Source: JAFEDN01 sp963832945
GTDB lineage: Bacteria > Pseudomonadota > Gammaproteobacteria > Coxiellales > Coxiellaceae
Direction: 5' to 3'
DNA length: 64,000 nt
NCBI GenBank assembly: GCA_963832945.1
Contig: CAWHVV010000006.1
Coordinates: 186,001-250,000, forward strand
The notes under the pieces were generated by a model. The model worked only from the letters and a program-made list of their open reading frames with translations, made no database searches and had not been told where the DNA came from. Shown here piece after piece: positions 45,632 to 54,724 of the stretch (its first letter is position 1; every line of letters begins with the position of its first letter). A program made the translations under genes and the position numbers.

Positions 45632-46813
45632 ATGCAGAGCATGCTTAATTCCCCGGATTCAGAGTCCCATCCGCCACGCCCCCGACGGCGCTGGCGGTAT
45701 CCCGTTTTTGGACTGGTGGCACTGGTTTTGATTCTTTGCCTGGTGCTTTTGGTGCGATCATGCGTGAATTCCAGGCAGATAAAAAACCCCCAGCGGCCGG
45801 CGCCGGTGGTGACGGCGCCTGTGAAGAAAACCGACGTGCCCGTCTATCTCACCGCTTTAGGTTCCGTGACACCCACGGATACCGTGAGTGTGAAAACTCA
45901 AATCAATGGCATTTTGTTGCGGGTTTTATACCGGGAAGGGCAAATGGTCAAGACCAATGACCTGCTGGCGGAAATTGATCCCCGGCCCTATCTGGCGCAA
46001 CTGGAGGCTTTTGAAGGACAGCTTGCCCGGGACGTCGCCCAGCTTAATAATGCCCGCGTGGATTTGGCGCGCTACCAACAGCTTTATCCCCAAGGCGCGG
46101 TGTCCCAGCAGGTTTATGCCACACAGGATGCTCTGGTTAAGCAACTCGAAGGCACCATTAAACTTGATCAGGGCCAGATTGACCAGGTCAAGGTGAATCT
46201 TGTTTATACCCGTATTATCGCGCCGTTCAATGGACGGGTGGGATTGCGCTTCGTCGATCCTGGCAATTTTGTGCAGACTACCGATACCACGCCGTTAGTA
46301 GTGCTTAACGAAGTCCAGCCGATCACCGTAGTCTTCGCTCTCCCCGAAGACAATATTCCCGCGGTGATCGACGCCATGCAGGGTGGCAAAAAATTAAAGA
46401 CCCAGGCCTATGACCGTTCCCAGCATACGCTACTCGATACGGGCCGGTTGCTGACCATCGACAATCAGATCAATTCCACCACCGGCACTGTTAATCTCAG
46501 GGCCGAATTTCCCAATAAAAAATTACAGCTGTTTCCCAATCAATTTGTGAATATCAATCTGCTGGTCAATACCCTGCGAAAGGCTACGCTCGTGCCCACA
46601 GCGGCCATTCAGCATGGGCCAAAGGGTGATTTTGTGTATGTATTGAATGCCAATAAAACCGTCACTATTAAATCCGTCAAAACCGGCGTGGCGACCGGTG
46701 AGGACACCGCCGTTACCCAGGGAGTATCTCCCGGCCAAACAGTTGTTGTCGAAGGAGCCGATCAGCTCACGGACGGCTCTCCGGTCACTATTGCTCCCAA
46801 AGGCAATGAATGA
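45632..46813 (+). CDS. mdtA: RND efflux periplasmic adaptor (MdtA-like)
   Basis: Membrane fusion protein that links the inner-membrane RND pumps to an outer membrane channel. The 393-aa protein has an N-terminal membrane anchor (about 22-42), the lipoyl halves VKTQINGILLRVLYREGQMVKTNDLLAEIDPRPY and FNGRVGLRFVDPGNFVQ, and an alpha-hairpin between them. The barrel and membrane-proximal parts are typical (LFPNQFVNINLLVNTLRKATLVPTAAI). Its stop overlaps the next gene as ATGA. It heads a four-gene efflux operon; no two-component regulator such as BaeSR is in the window. Confidence 0.93.
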   Translation: MQSMLNSPDSESHPPRPRRRWRYPVFGLVALVLILCLVLLVRSCVNSRQIKNPQRPAPVVTAPVKKTDVPVYLTALGSVTPTDTVSVKTQINGILLRVLYREGQMVKTNDLLAEIDPRPYLAQLEAFEGQLARDVAQLNNARVDLARYQQLYPQGAVSQQVYATQDALVKQLEGTIKLDQGQIDQVKVNLVYTRIIAPFNGRVGLRFVDPGNFVQTTDTTPLVVLNEVQPITVVFALPEDNIPAVIDAMQGGKKLKTQAYDRSQHTLLDTGRLLTIDNQINSTTGTVNLRAEFPNKKLQLFPNQFVNINLLVNTLRKATLVPTAAIQHGPKGDFVYVLNANKTVTIKSVKTGVATGEDTAVTQGVSPGQTVVVEGADQLTDGSPVTIAPKGNE

Positions 46814-49800
46814 GCCTATCCAGTCCGTTTATCGGGAGGCCGATCGCGACCTCGTTATTGATGGTGGCGCTGCTGCTGGCGGGGCTGGTGGCTTACCGCC
46901 TGCTTCCGGTTTCGGCCCTGCCGCAGGTGGATTATCCGACTATTCAGGTGGTCGCGGCTTTTCCCGGCGCCAGCCCGGAGGTGATGGCTTCTTCCGTGAC
47001 CGCGCCGCTGGAACGCCAGCTTGGTCAAATGGCGGGGCTCAACCAGATGACCTCAACCAGTTCCAACGGAACCATGAACATCACCCTGCAATTCAGCCTG
47101 TCGACGAGCCTGGATGTCGCCGAGCAGGAAGTGCAGGCCGCGATCAACGCGGCTTCGACTTACCTTCCCGTCGACCTGCCCAATGCGCCGGTCTATAACA
47201 AAGTCAATCCCGCCGATGCGCCGATCCTCACCCTGGCATTGACTTCCGCGACCATGCCGCTGACCCAAGTGGAAGATTTCGCCGATACCCGTCTCGCCCA
47301 AAAAATTTCGCAGCTGCCGGGCGTTGGGCTGGTGAGCATCAGCGGCGGGCAGCGTCCGGCGGTGCGCATTCAGGCCAACCCGACGGCGTTAAGCGCTTAT
47401 GGGCTGACGCTGGAAGATTTGCGCGCGGCCATTATCGCGGCCAACGTCAATACTCCCAAAGGCAGTTTTGACGGACCGCGCCAATCTTTTACGATTAACG
47501 CCAACGATCAGCTCCTGGCCGGAGCCGAATACCGGCCTTTAATTATCGCCTATAGCCGGGGGGCGCCGGTTCGGGTATCCGACGTCGCCATGGCGGTGGA
47601 CTCCGCCGAAAACAGCCGGGAAGCGGCATGGATGAACACCACCCCCGCGATTATCCTCAATATCCAGCGTCAGCCCGGCGCCAATGTCATCGCGGTGGTG
47701 GACAGCGTCAAGCAATTGCTGCCGAAAATCCAGGCGGGTATGCCGGGAGCCATCAAACTGTCGATCCTGACAGACCGGACCCTGACCATTCGCGCCTCGG
47801 TGCGCGATACCCAGTTTGAACTGGTGCTGGCGGTGGCGCTGGTGGTGATGGTGATATTTATTTTTTTGCGCAATCTCTCGGCGACCATTATTCCCAGCTT
47901 TTCGGTGCCGTTATCGTTAATCGGCGCTTTCTCGGTGATGTATCTGCTCGGATTCAGCATTAACAATTTGACGCTGATGGCGCTGGTGATCGCCACCGGC
48001 TTTGTGGTGGATGATGCGATCGTGATGATCGAAAATATTACCCGGTTTATGGAGCAGGGTGATCCGCCGTTAAAAGCCGCGTTAAAAGGTTCGGGACAGA
48101 TCGGTTTTACCATCCTCTCACTGACCCTGTCTTTAATCGCGGTTTTGATTCCGCTGTTATTTATGCAGGAAGTGATCGGACGTCTGTTCCGTGAATTCGC
48201 GGTGACGCTGGCGGTGGCGGTATTATTATCCGGATTTATCTCACTGACGCTGACGCCCATGCTGTGTTCGCGGATTCTGCTTCCAAAGCCCAAGGCGCGC
48301 AGCGCGAAGCCATCCCGATTTATTGAATATTATGGCCGGTGGCTGCGCGTGGTGATTGATCATCGCGCGCTGACGCTGCTGGCTACCGTCGTTATTCTGA
48401 TCATCACGCTGTTGCTGATGGACTGGATTCCCAAGGATTTTTTTCCTGTCGAAGATACCGGAGTTATTCAGGGCATTTCTGAAGCGCCGCAGAACATTTC
48501 CTTTCCGGCCATGGTGGAACGCCAGCAGGCTTTGGCGCGGGTCATACTGAAGGACCCGGCGGTGGCGAATTTATCTTCTTTTATCGGCATCGACGGCATT
48601 AATACGACGCTAAACAGCGGCAGAATTTTGATTACTTTAAAACCCCTGGCGAAGCGCAGTGACAGGGCGGGGGCGGTGATCCGGCGTCTGCGGGAGAAGC
48701 TGTCGAGGGAAGTTCCCGGCATTCGATTATATTTGCAATCAACCCAGGATTTAACCCTGGACGACCGGGTGACGCGAGCGCAGTTTCAATACAGTCTCAA
48801 CGCCCCCAGCGCAGCCGAAGTGGCGAACTGGAGTGAGCGGCTGATCACCAGACTGCGCAAACTATCGCTGCTGCGCGATGTCGCCGGCGATCAGCAGAAT
48901 CTGGGCCTGCGAACTCAAATCAATATCAATCGGGATACCGCTTACCGGCTTGGTTTAACCGCCCAGGCGGTGGACGACACGCTCTACGACGCTTTTGGGC
49001 AACGCCAGGTTTCGATTATGTTTACGCAATTAAACCAGTACCGCGTCGTTCTGGAAACTTTGCCGGATTTTCAGCAAAGCCCGGGAGCGCTGGATAATAT
49101 TTATATCAATACCACCGCGAATAATTCGGTCATCCCGAATAATGCCGCGGTTACGAATAATACCTCGACGACTTCCAGTCCGGCGCCGGCAGTATCCTCT
49201 CCCGGTGTTCCGGTGGCAGCAATGGCGACGGGTACGCCGCTGTCAACGACCGGCGGCGCGGTGCCCCTGAGTGCATTCACTTCATTATCCACGGGCCTTG
49301 GGCCGTTATTAATTACCCGTCAGGGGCAGTTTCCCGTGGCTACCATTTCATTTAACCTGGCTCCCGGGGCGACTTTGGGTGAGGCGGTGGACGCCATCGA
49401 AAAAACCGCGAAAGATTTGAGAATTCCCGCCAGTGTGGAAACCCGCTTCGAAGGTGGGGCGGCCGTTTTTCAAAGTTCGCTGGCCAACGAAGGCTGGTTG
49501 CTGTTGGCGGCCATCATCGTGGTTTATATTTTACTGGGAATTTTATACGAAAGTTATATTCATCCGCTGACGATTTTATCGACGCTGCCTTCCGCCTGCA
49601 TGGGCGCGCTGCTGGCGTTGTGGCTGACCGGCAATTCGCTGACCATTATCGCCATCATCGGTATTGTCCTGCTGATCGGCATCGTCATGAAGAACGCTAT
49701 TTTGATGATCGATTTTGCGCTCGAACTGGAGCGTCAGCAAAGCAAATCGCCCCGCGATGCGATTTACGAAGCCGCGCTTTTGCGTTTCCGGCCCATTTTT

Positions 49801-50031
49801 ATGACGACCCTCGTCGCGATGTTAGGCGCGGTGCCGCTGGCGTTCGGAATGGGCATGGGCGCCGAGCTGCGCCGGCCATTGGGTATCGTGATCATCGCCG
49901 GTCTGATGGTCAGTCAGTTGCTGACGCTGTTTTCCACACCGGTTATTTATCTGGCTTTTGACGACCTTGCGCGCAAAGTGGCCCGGTGGCGGTCGCGGTG
50001 GTCCAACGCCAATGTCCCGAGGTCTTCATGA
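46810..50031 (+). CDS. mdtB: RND multidrug efflux transporter, MdtB-like
   Basis: Inner-membrane proton-driven pump subunit, 1073 aa with 12 membrane helices and two large periplasmic loops. N-terminal FIGRPIATSLLMVALLLAGL, the ASSVTAPLERQLGQMAGL block, and paired helix-4 aspartates Asp401-Asp402 in FVVDDAIVMIEN for proton relay are all present. A short low-complexity stretch rich in Thr, Ser, Ala and Pro near residues 775-815 (NNTSTTSSPAPAVSSP) is not usual in MdtB and lies in the second periplasmic loop. The gene overlaps both neighbours by 4 bases. In E. coli MdtB and MdtC form a B2C heterotrimer, and the same is expected here. Confidence 0.94.
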   Translation: MSLSSPFIGRPIATSLLMVALLLAGLVAYRLLPVSALPQVDYPTIQVVAAFPGASPEVMASSVTAPLERQLGQMAGLNQMTSTSSNGTMNITLQFSLSTSLDVAEQEVQAAINAASTYLPVDLPNAPVYNKVNPADAPILTLALTSATMPLTQVEDFADTRLAQKISQLPGVGLVSISGGQRPAVRIQANPTALSAYGLTLEDLRAAIIAANVNTPKGSFDGPRQSFTINANDQLLAGAEYRPLIIAYSRGAPVRVSDVAMAVDSAENSREAAWMNTTPAIILNIQRQPGANVIAVVDSVKQLLPKIQAGMPGAIKLSILTDRTLTIRASVRDTQFELVLAVALVVMVIFIFLRNLSATIIPSFSVPLSLIGAFSVMYLLGFSINNLTLMALVIATGFVVDDAIVMIENITRFMEQGDPPLKAALKGSGQIGFTILSLTLSLIAVLIPLLFMQEVIGRLFREFAVTLAVAVLLSGFISLTLTPMLCSRILLPKPKARSAKPSRFIEYYGRWLRVVIDHRALTLLATVVILIITLLLMDWIPKDFFPVEDTGVIQGISEAPQNISFPAMVERQQALARVILKDPAVANLSSFIGIDGINTTLNSGRILITLKPLAKRSDRAGAVIRRLREKLSREVPGIRLYLQSTQDLTLDDRVTRAQFQYSLNAPSAAEVANWSERLITRLRKLSLLRDVAGDQQNLGLRTQININRDTAYRLGLTAQAVDDTLYDAFGQRQVSIMFTQLNQYRVVLETLPDFQQSPGALDNIYINTTANNSVIPNNAAVTNNTSTTSSPAPAVSSPGVPVAAMATGTPLSTTGGAVPLSAFTSLSTGLGPLLITRQGQFPVATISFNLAPGATLGEAVDAIEKTAKDLRIPASVETRFEGGAAVFQSSLANEGWLLLAAIIVVYILLGILYESYIHPLTILSTLPSACMGALLALWLTGNSLTIIAIIGIVLLIGIVMKNAILMIDFALELERQQSKSPRDAIYEAALLRFRPIFMTTLVAMLGAVPLAFGMGMGAELRRPLGIVIIAGLMVSQLLTLFSTPVIYLAFDDLARKVARWRSRWSNANVPRSS

Positions 50032-53000
50032 TGAATTTGTCGCTGCCGTTTATCCGCAGGCCGGTCGCGACAACCCTGCTGGCTCTGGGCGTGGCAATTG
50101 CGGGAATAGGAGCGTTTAATCTTCTTCCGGTCGCTTCATTGCCCCAAATAGAATTTCCCACGATCACCGTGCAGACCACGTTTCCGGGAGCCAGCCCCGA
50201 AATTATGGCTACCTCGATTGCGGCGCCTTTGGAGCGCCAGCTTGGACAAATCGCCGGTGTGGCGCAGATGACCTCCGCCAGCAACCTGGGTTCCACGCTG
50301 ATCACTTTGCAGTTTGATTTATCCCGCAACATTGACGGCGCCGCGCGCGACGTGCAGGCGGCGATTAACGCCGCCAGTAGTCAATTGCCGCCCAATCTGC
50401 CCAATAATCCGACGTATCGCAAAGTCAATCCCGCGGATGCGCCAATCATGATTCTGAATGTTGTTTCACCGACCCACACCACCGGTCAAATGTATGACGC
50501 CGCTTCCACCATCCTCCAGCAAAAACTGTCGCAGATTAACGGAGTGGGGCAGGTGATTATCGGCGGCAGTTCGTTGCCTGCTGTCCGGGTGGAATTGAAT
50601 CCAACGGCGCTCAACAACTACAACATCGGCCTGGAAGATGTGCGCGCTACGCTGGCCGCCGCCAACGTCAACAGCCCGAAGGGGCAATTGCTGAATGGCA
50701 AGTCACAGGCCACGCAACTCTACACTAATGATCAAATGTTTAAGGCTAGCGAATACCAGCCGCTGATTATTCGTTATCAAAAAGGCGCGCCGGTGCGGGT
50801 GAAAGATGTGGGGGAAGTCGTCGATTCGGTGGAGAATATCCGCGCCGCGGGATTGCTGGACGGCAAACCCGCCGTCATCCTGGTTATTTTTAAGCAGCCG
50901 GGCGCGAATGTTATTACCACGGTCGACCGGATCAACAAAATGATGCCGCAACTCCAGGCGGAAATCCCCAGAGGCATGCAGTTGGTGGTTTCGATGGATC
51001 GCACACCCACCATCCGCGCTTCGCTGCACGATGTCGAATTGACGCTGATTGTCGCGGTTATTTTAGTCATACTCGTGGTATTTGTTTTTCTGGGCAGCGC
51101 GCGCGCCGCGTTAATCCCCAGCGTCGCCGTGCCGTTGTCGTTGCTGGGGACGTTTGGCGTGATGTATTTGTGTGGTTACAGTCTCAATAATCTGTCGCTG
51201 ATGGCGCTGACCATCGCGACGGGTTTTGTGGTCGATGACGCCGTGGTCGTACTGGAAAATACCACCCGCCATATTGAAGCGGGCATGGCGCCTCATGAAG
51301 CCGCCGTGCGCGGTGCGCAGGAAGTGGGTTTTACCGTCCTGTCGATGAGCGTTTCGCTGATTGCGGTGTTTATTCCGATCCTGTTAATGGGCGGGCTGGT
51401 CGGACGCCTGTTTCGCGAATTCGCGGTGACCCTGTCGTCGGCGATTCTGATTTCCCTGGCGGTGTCGCTGACCGTAACGCCCGTGATGTGCGCGCGCCTG
51501 CTGAAACCCCGCGAACGGGAAGCCGATCGCCGGCCCGGTAGATTGCGGCGCATTGTCCTGCGCGGCCAACAGTTTTACGCGGACAGCCTCAATTACGCCA
51601 TCGACCATTCGCGATTGATGCTGGCGCTGGTCGTTATCGCCGTGCTTTCCAGCATTGGATTATTCCTAATCGTTCCCAAGGGTTTTTTTCCGCAGCAGGA
51701 TACCGGACGGCTGGTCGGCGCCATTCTGGCTGAGCAGGATATTTCCTTTCAGTTAATGCGGCAAAAGCTCGGCGAATACATCAAAATTATTATGCAGGAC
51801 CCAGGGGTCGCTCATGCCGTGGGTGTTACCGGTAATTCGACTATTAACGCGGGCAATGTCTACATCACGCTTAAGCCATTAAGCGAGCGGAATAAATCGG
51901 CGGATCAAATTATCAACCGGTTGCGGGATAAACTGGCGAAGGTGCCGGGCGCCCAGTTGTATTTGCAGGCGGCGCAGGATCTTGTGATCGGTGGACGTCC
52001 GGGCAACGCCCAATATCAATATACCGTGTTTGCCGATAGTTTGCCGAAGCTGAATACCGCCGCCGCGCGGGTGATGGCGGAGATAAAGACCATTCCCGGG
52101 ATGGCGGATTTCAATACCGATCAGCTCAACAATGGGCTGCAGTCATTTGTCACTTATGACCGCAATACCGCTTCGCGTTTTGGGATTACGGCGCAGCATA
52201 TCGACGACACCCTCAACGATGCTTTTGGACAGCGCCAGGTTTCGGTCATGTATACCCTGCTCAATCAGTACCACGTGGTGATGGAAGTGGCGCCTGCTTT
52301 CTGGCAACGGCCGTCAACGCTGAATGATATTTATGTGACCTCGGCCTCGGGGAAGGCGGCGCCATTGTCAGCCATCGCCGGTTTTGCGAACTCCAATACT
52401 CTGCTGGCGGTTAATCATCAAAATGAATTTCCTTCCGCGACGTTCTCGTTTAATCTGCTGCCCCATGTTTCCCTCGGACAGATAGTGAGCCAGATTACTA
52501 AAAAAGTGCATGCCCTGCGATTGCCCGGCAATGTTGGGGAACTATTTCAGGGGACGGCCCAGGCGTTTCAGGCGTCGCTGGTAGGGGCGCCGTATCTGGT
52601 GCTGGTGGCTTTGGTGGTGGTTTATATTGTGCTGGGAATTCTCTACGAAAGTCTGCTGCACCCGCTGACGATTTTGTCTACCCTGCCGTCCGCCGGAGTG
52701 GGCGCGCTGCTGGCGTTATTGTTGACCCGCACTGATTTTACCGTGGTCGCGTTTATTGGCATTTTTCTGTTAATCGGCATTGTCAAAAAAAATGCGATTA
52801 TGATGATCGACTTCGCTTTGGACGAACAGCGCGTGGGCAATAGGCCCCCGCGTGAAGCCATTTATCAGGCCGCGTTGCTGCGCTTTCGGCCAATTATGAT
52901 GACCACCATCGCGGCGATGTTTGGGGTTTTTCCACTGGTATTTGGATTTGGCGTGGGCGCCGAATTGCGGCGGCCTTTGGGTATTGCTATTGTAGGCGGG

Positions 53001-53117
53001 CTGATCCTCAGCCAGATGCTAACGCTTTACACAACGCCGGCCATTTATCTCTCTCTCGAACGTGTCCGCAAATACGGAATAAAGAAATGGTCAAAAAATC
53101 TTCAGTCAGATGGGTAA
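50028..53117 (+). CDS. mdtC: RND multidrug efflux transporter, MdtC-like
   Basis: Second RND subunit, 1029 aa from the ATG that overlaps the mdtB stop (ATGATGA). The N-terminus FIRRPVATTLLALGVAIAGIGAF and the block TSIAAPLERQLGQIAGVAQMTS are typical. Helix-4 aspartates Asp403-Asp404 lie in FVVDDAVVVLEN, and the second half has GTAQAFQASLVGAPYL and LLIGIVKKNAIMMIDFAL. A longer frame starting 42 bases upstream lies inside mdtB and is rejected. The gene ends after the start of the outer membrane factor gene, which overlaps it by 31 bases. Confidence 0.94.
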   Translation: MMNLSLPFIRRPVATTLLALGVAIAGIGAFNLLPVASLPQIEFPTITVQTTFPGASPEIMATSIAAPLERQLGQIAGVAQMTSASNLGSTLITLQFDLSRNIDGAARDVQAAINAASSQLPPNLPNNPTYRKVNPADAPIMILNVVSPTHTTGQMYDAASTILQQKLSQINGVGQVIIGGSSLPAVRVELNPTALNNYNIGLEDVRATLAAANVNSPKGQLLNGKSQATQLYTNDQMFKASEYQPLIIRYQKGAPVRVKDVGEVVDSVENIRAAGLLDGKPAVILVIFKQPGANVITTVDRINKMMPQLQAEIPRGMQLVVSMDRTPTIRASLHDVELTLIVAVILVILVVFVFLGSARAALIPSVAVPLSLLGTFGVMYLCGYSLNNLSLMALTIATGFVVDDAVVVLENTTRHIEAGMAPHEAAVRGAQEVGFTVLSMSVSLIAVFIPILLMGGLVGRLFREFAVTLSSAILISLAVSLTVTPVMCARLLKPREREADRRPGRLRRIVLRGQQFYADSLNYAIDHSRLMLALVVIAVLSSIGLFLIVPKGFFPQQDTGRLVGAILAEQDISFQLMRQKLGEYIKIIMQDPGVAHAVGVTGNSTINAGNVYITLKPLSERNKSADQIINRLRDKLAKVPGAQLYLQAAQDLVIGGRPGNAQYQYTVFADSLPKLNTAAARVMAEIKTIPGMADFNTDQLNNGLQSFVTYDRNTASRFGITAQHIDDTLNDAFGQRQVSVMYTLLNQYHVVMEVAPAFWQRPSTLNDIYVTSASGKAAPLSAIAGFANSNTLLAVNHQNEFPSATFSFNLLPHVSLGQIVSQITKKVHALRLPGNVGELFQGTAQAFQASLVGAPYLVLVALVVVYIVLGILYESLLHPLTILSTLPSAGVGALLALLLTRTDFTVVAFIGIFLLIGIVKKNAIMMIDFALDEQRVGNRPPREAIYQAALLRFRPIMMTTIAAMFGVFPLVFGFGVGAELRRPLGIAIVGGLILSQMLTLYTTPAIYLSLERVRKYGIKKWSKNLQSDG

Positions 53118-54568
53118 TGATGGCGCCGCCGGCGCTGTTGCTTTGCTCCTGCTTTATCGGCCCCAATTACAAACCGGCGCCGGTGGCTATTCCCGCCCAG
53201 TATAAGGAAGGTGGTAAGCCGCCCAAAGGCTGGAAAGTGGCTAACCCGCGGGACCTTGAAGACAGGGGACCGTGGTGGAAGGTTTTCAATAACGCGGAAT
53301 TAAATTCGCTGGAATCGCAGCTTAATATCGGCAATCAGAATATTGCCGACGCGGAAGCGCTGTATCTGCAATCCATCGCTCTGGTTGCGGAGGCGAGGGC
53401 GGCGGCGTATCCCGTGGTCGGTGGACTGCTTTCGGCGACCCGCCAGAAACCGCCTGCCTCGACATTCAATTCCATTTCGGGTACCGGTACGGGAGGAGCC
53501 GCTGCCGGCAAACCCATGAGTTTACCGCCCTTTAGCACGTATATTGTCAGTTTGGATGCCTCCTGGACGCCGGATTTGTGGGGGGGCATCCGCCGCAGCA
53601 TGGAAGCCGCCCGGGACACCGCCCAGGCGACCGCGGCGCAGCTCGACGCCCTTCGGCTTTCCAGTCAGGCGTTATTGGCGGAGGATTATTTTGATTTACG
53701 GACGCTTGATTCGCTGCAGGCGGTGCTGAATAACATCGTCGCCGCGGACCAGAGATTACTGAATCTGGCCCGTTTCCGCTACAAGGCAGGCACGGCGTCG
53801 CTGTCGGATGTGGCCACGGCGCAGTCCACGCTGGAAACAGCGCAGGCGGCGGCGATTGACAATGGAGTCAACCGCGCCCTGTTTGAGCATGCGATCGCCG
53901 TGTTGATCGGAGTGCCGCCTTCCGAATTTACATTAAAGCCGGAGATCATTGCGATGAATCCGCCGAAAATCCCCGAGCAGGTGCCTTCCGAATTGCTGGA
54001 GCGGCGCCCGGATATCGCCGAAGCGGAGCGCAAGGTGGCGGCGGCCAATGCGGAAATTGGAGTGGCGATGGCGACGTTTTTTCCGACATTGCCGTTATCC
54101 GCTTCCACGGGTTTTCAGAGCAATAAATTTGCTTTGTTGTTCACCAGTCCGCAGTCATTCTGGTTACTGGGAGTGCAATTGGTGGATACCATTCTCGACG
54201 GCGGCCTGCGCAGCGCCACTGTCGCCGCTAACCGGGCTATTTATGACGAGACCGTCGCTCTCTACCGTCAAACGGTGCTGACTGCTTTTCAAAATGTCGA
54301 GGATAATCTTTCGAGTCTGCGGATTCTGCGCATGGAAGAACCCGTACTCAGGCAGGCGGTGGCGACATCCAGGTTTTCGAGAAAGCTTACCGTCAGTAAC
54401 TACAAGGCCGGTACTATGGATTTCACCTCGGTTCTTGTTGCCCAAACGGTGACATACACCGCCGAAGAAAATGAAGTATTGGTAAAAGGCCGTGAAATGA
54501 CCGCCGCGGTCGGCCTGATCACCGCCCTCGGCGGCGGATGGGACGTCTGCGCGCTGGCGAGACGCTAA
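53087..54568 (+). CDS. RND outer membrane factor lipoprotein (OprM/NodT-like)
   Basis: Trimeric outer membrane channel of the efflux complex, 493 aa. The signal peptide ends in the lipobox LLCS-C (Cys22), followed by FIGPNYKPAP as in most NodT-type proteins. The two OEP halves show DASWTPDLWGGIRRSMEAARDTAQATAAQLDALRLS-like and GLRSATVAANRAIYDETVALYRQTVL-like segments; both are split here only for brevity. It overlaps mdtC by 31 bases and is the last gene of the mdtABC unit. E. coli uses TolC from another locus, so this operon is self-contained. Confidence 0.92.
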   Translation: MVKKSSVRWVMMAPPALLLCSCFIGPNYKPAPVAIPAQYKEGGKPPKGWKVANPRDLEDRGPWWKVFNNAELNSLESQLNIGNQNIADAEALYLQSIALVAEARAAAYPVVGGLLSATRQKPPASTFNSISGTGTGGAAAGKPMSLPPFSTYIVSLDASWTPDLWGGIRRSMEAARDTAQATAAQLDALRLSSQALLAEDYFDLRTLDSLQAVLNNIVAADQRLLNLARFRYKAGTASLSDVATAQSTLETAQAAAIDNGVNRALFEHAIAVLIGVPPSEFTLKPEIIAMNPPKIPEQVPSELLERRPDIAEAERKVAAANAEIGVAMATFFPTLPLSASTGFQSNKFALLFTSPQSFWLLGVQLVDTILDGGLRSATVAANRAIYDETVALYRQTVLTAFQNVEDNLSSLRILRMEEPVLRQAVATSRFSRKLTVSNYKAGTMDFTSVLVAQTVTYTAEENEVLVKGREMTAAVGLITALGGGWDVCALARR

Positions 54569-54724
54569 TACATATTTTCTCGTAATCTGATATGAAGCTT
54601 GCACGCTATCTCTATTGAGGTATTCATTTTTCACAAATTTAATAAAATGTTAATTTATTTATAATATACTCAAAACAAAATTCAAAATTACATATAAATA
54701 TAAATTAAATATTGAAGATAAAAA

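Noticed and set aside
46647..47198. 183-codon frame spanning the mdtA-mdtB junction
   Set aside because: It is out of frame with two clear efflux genes and has low-complexity composition.
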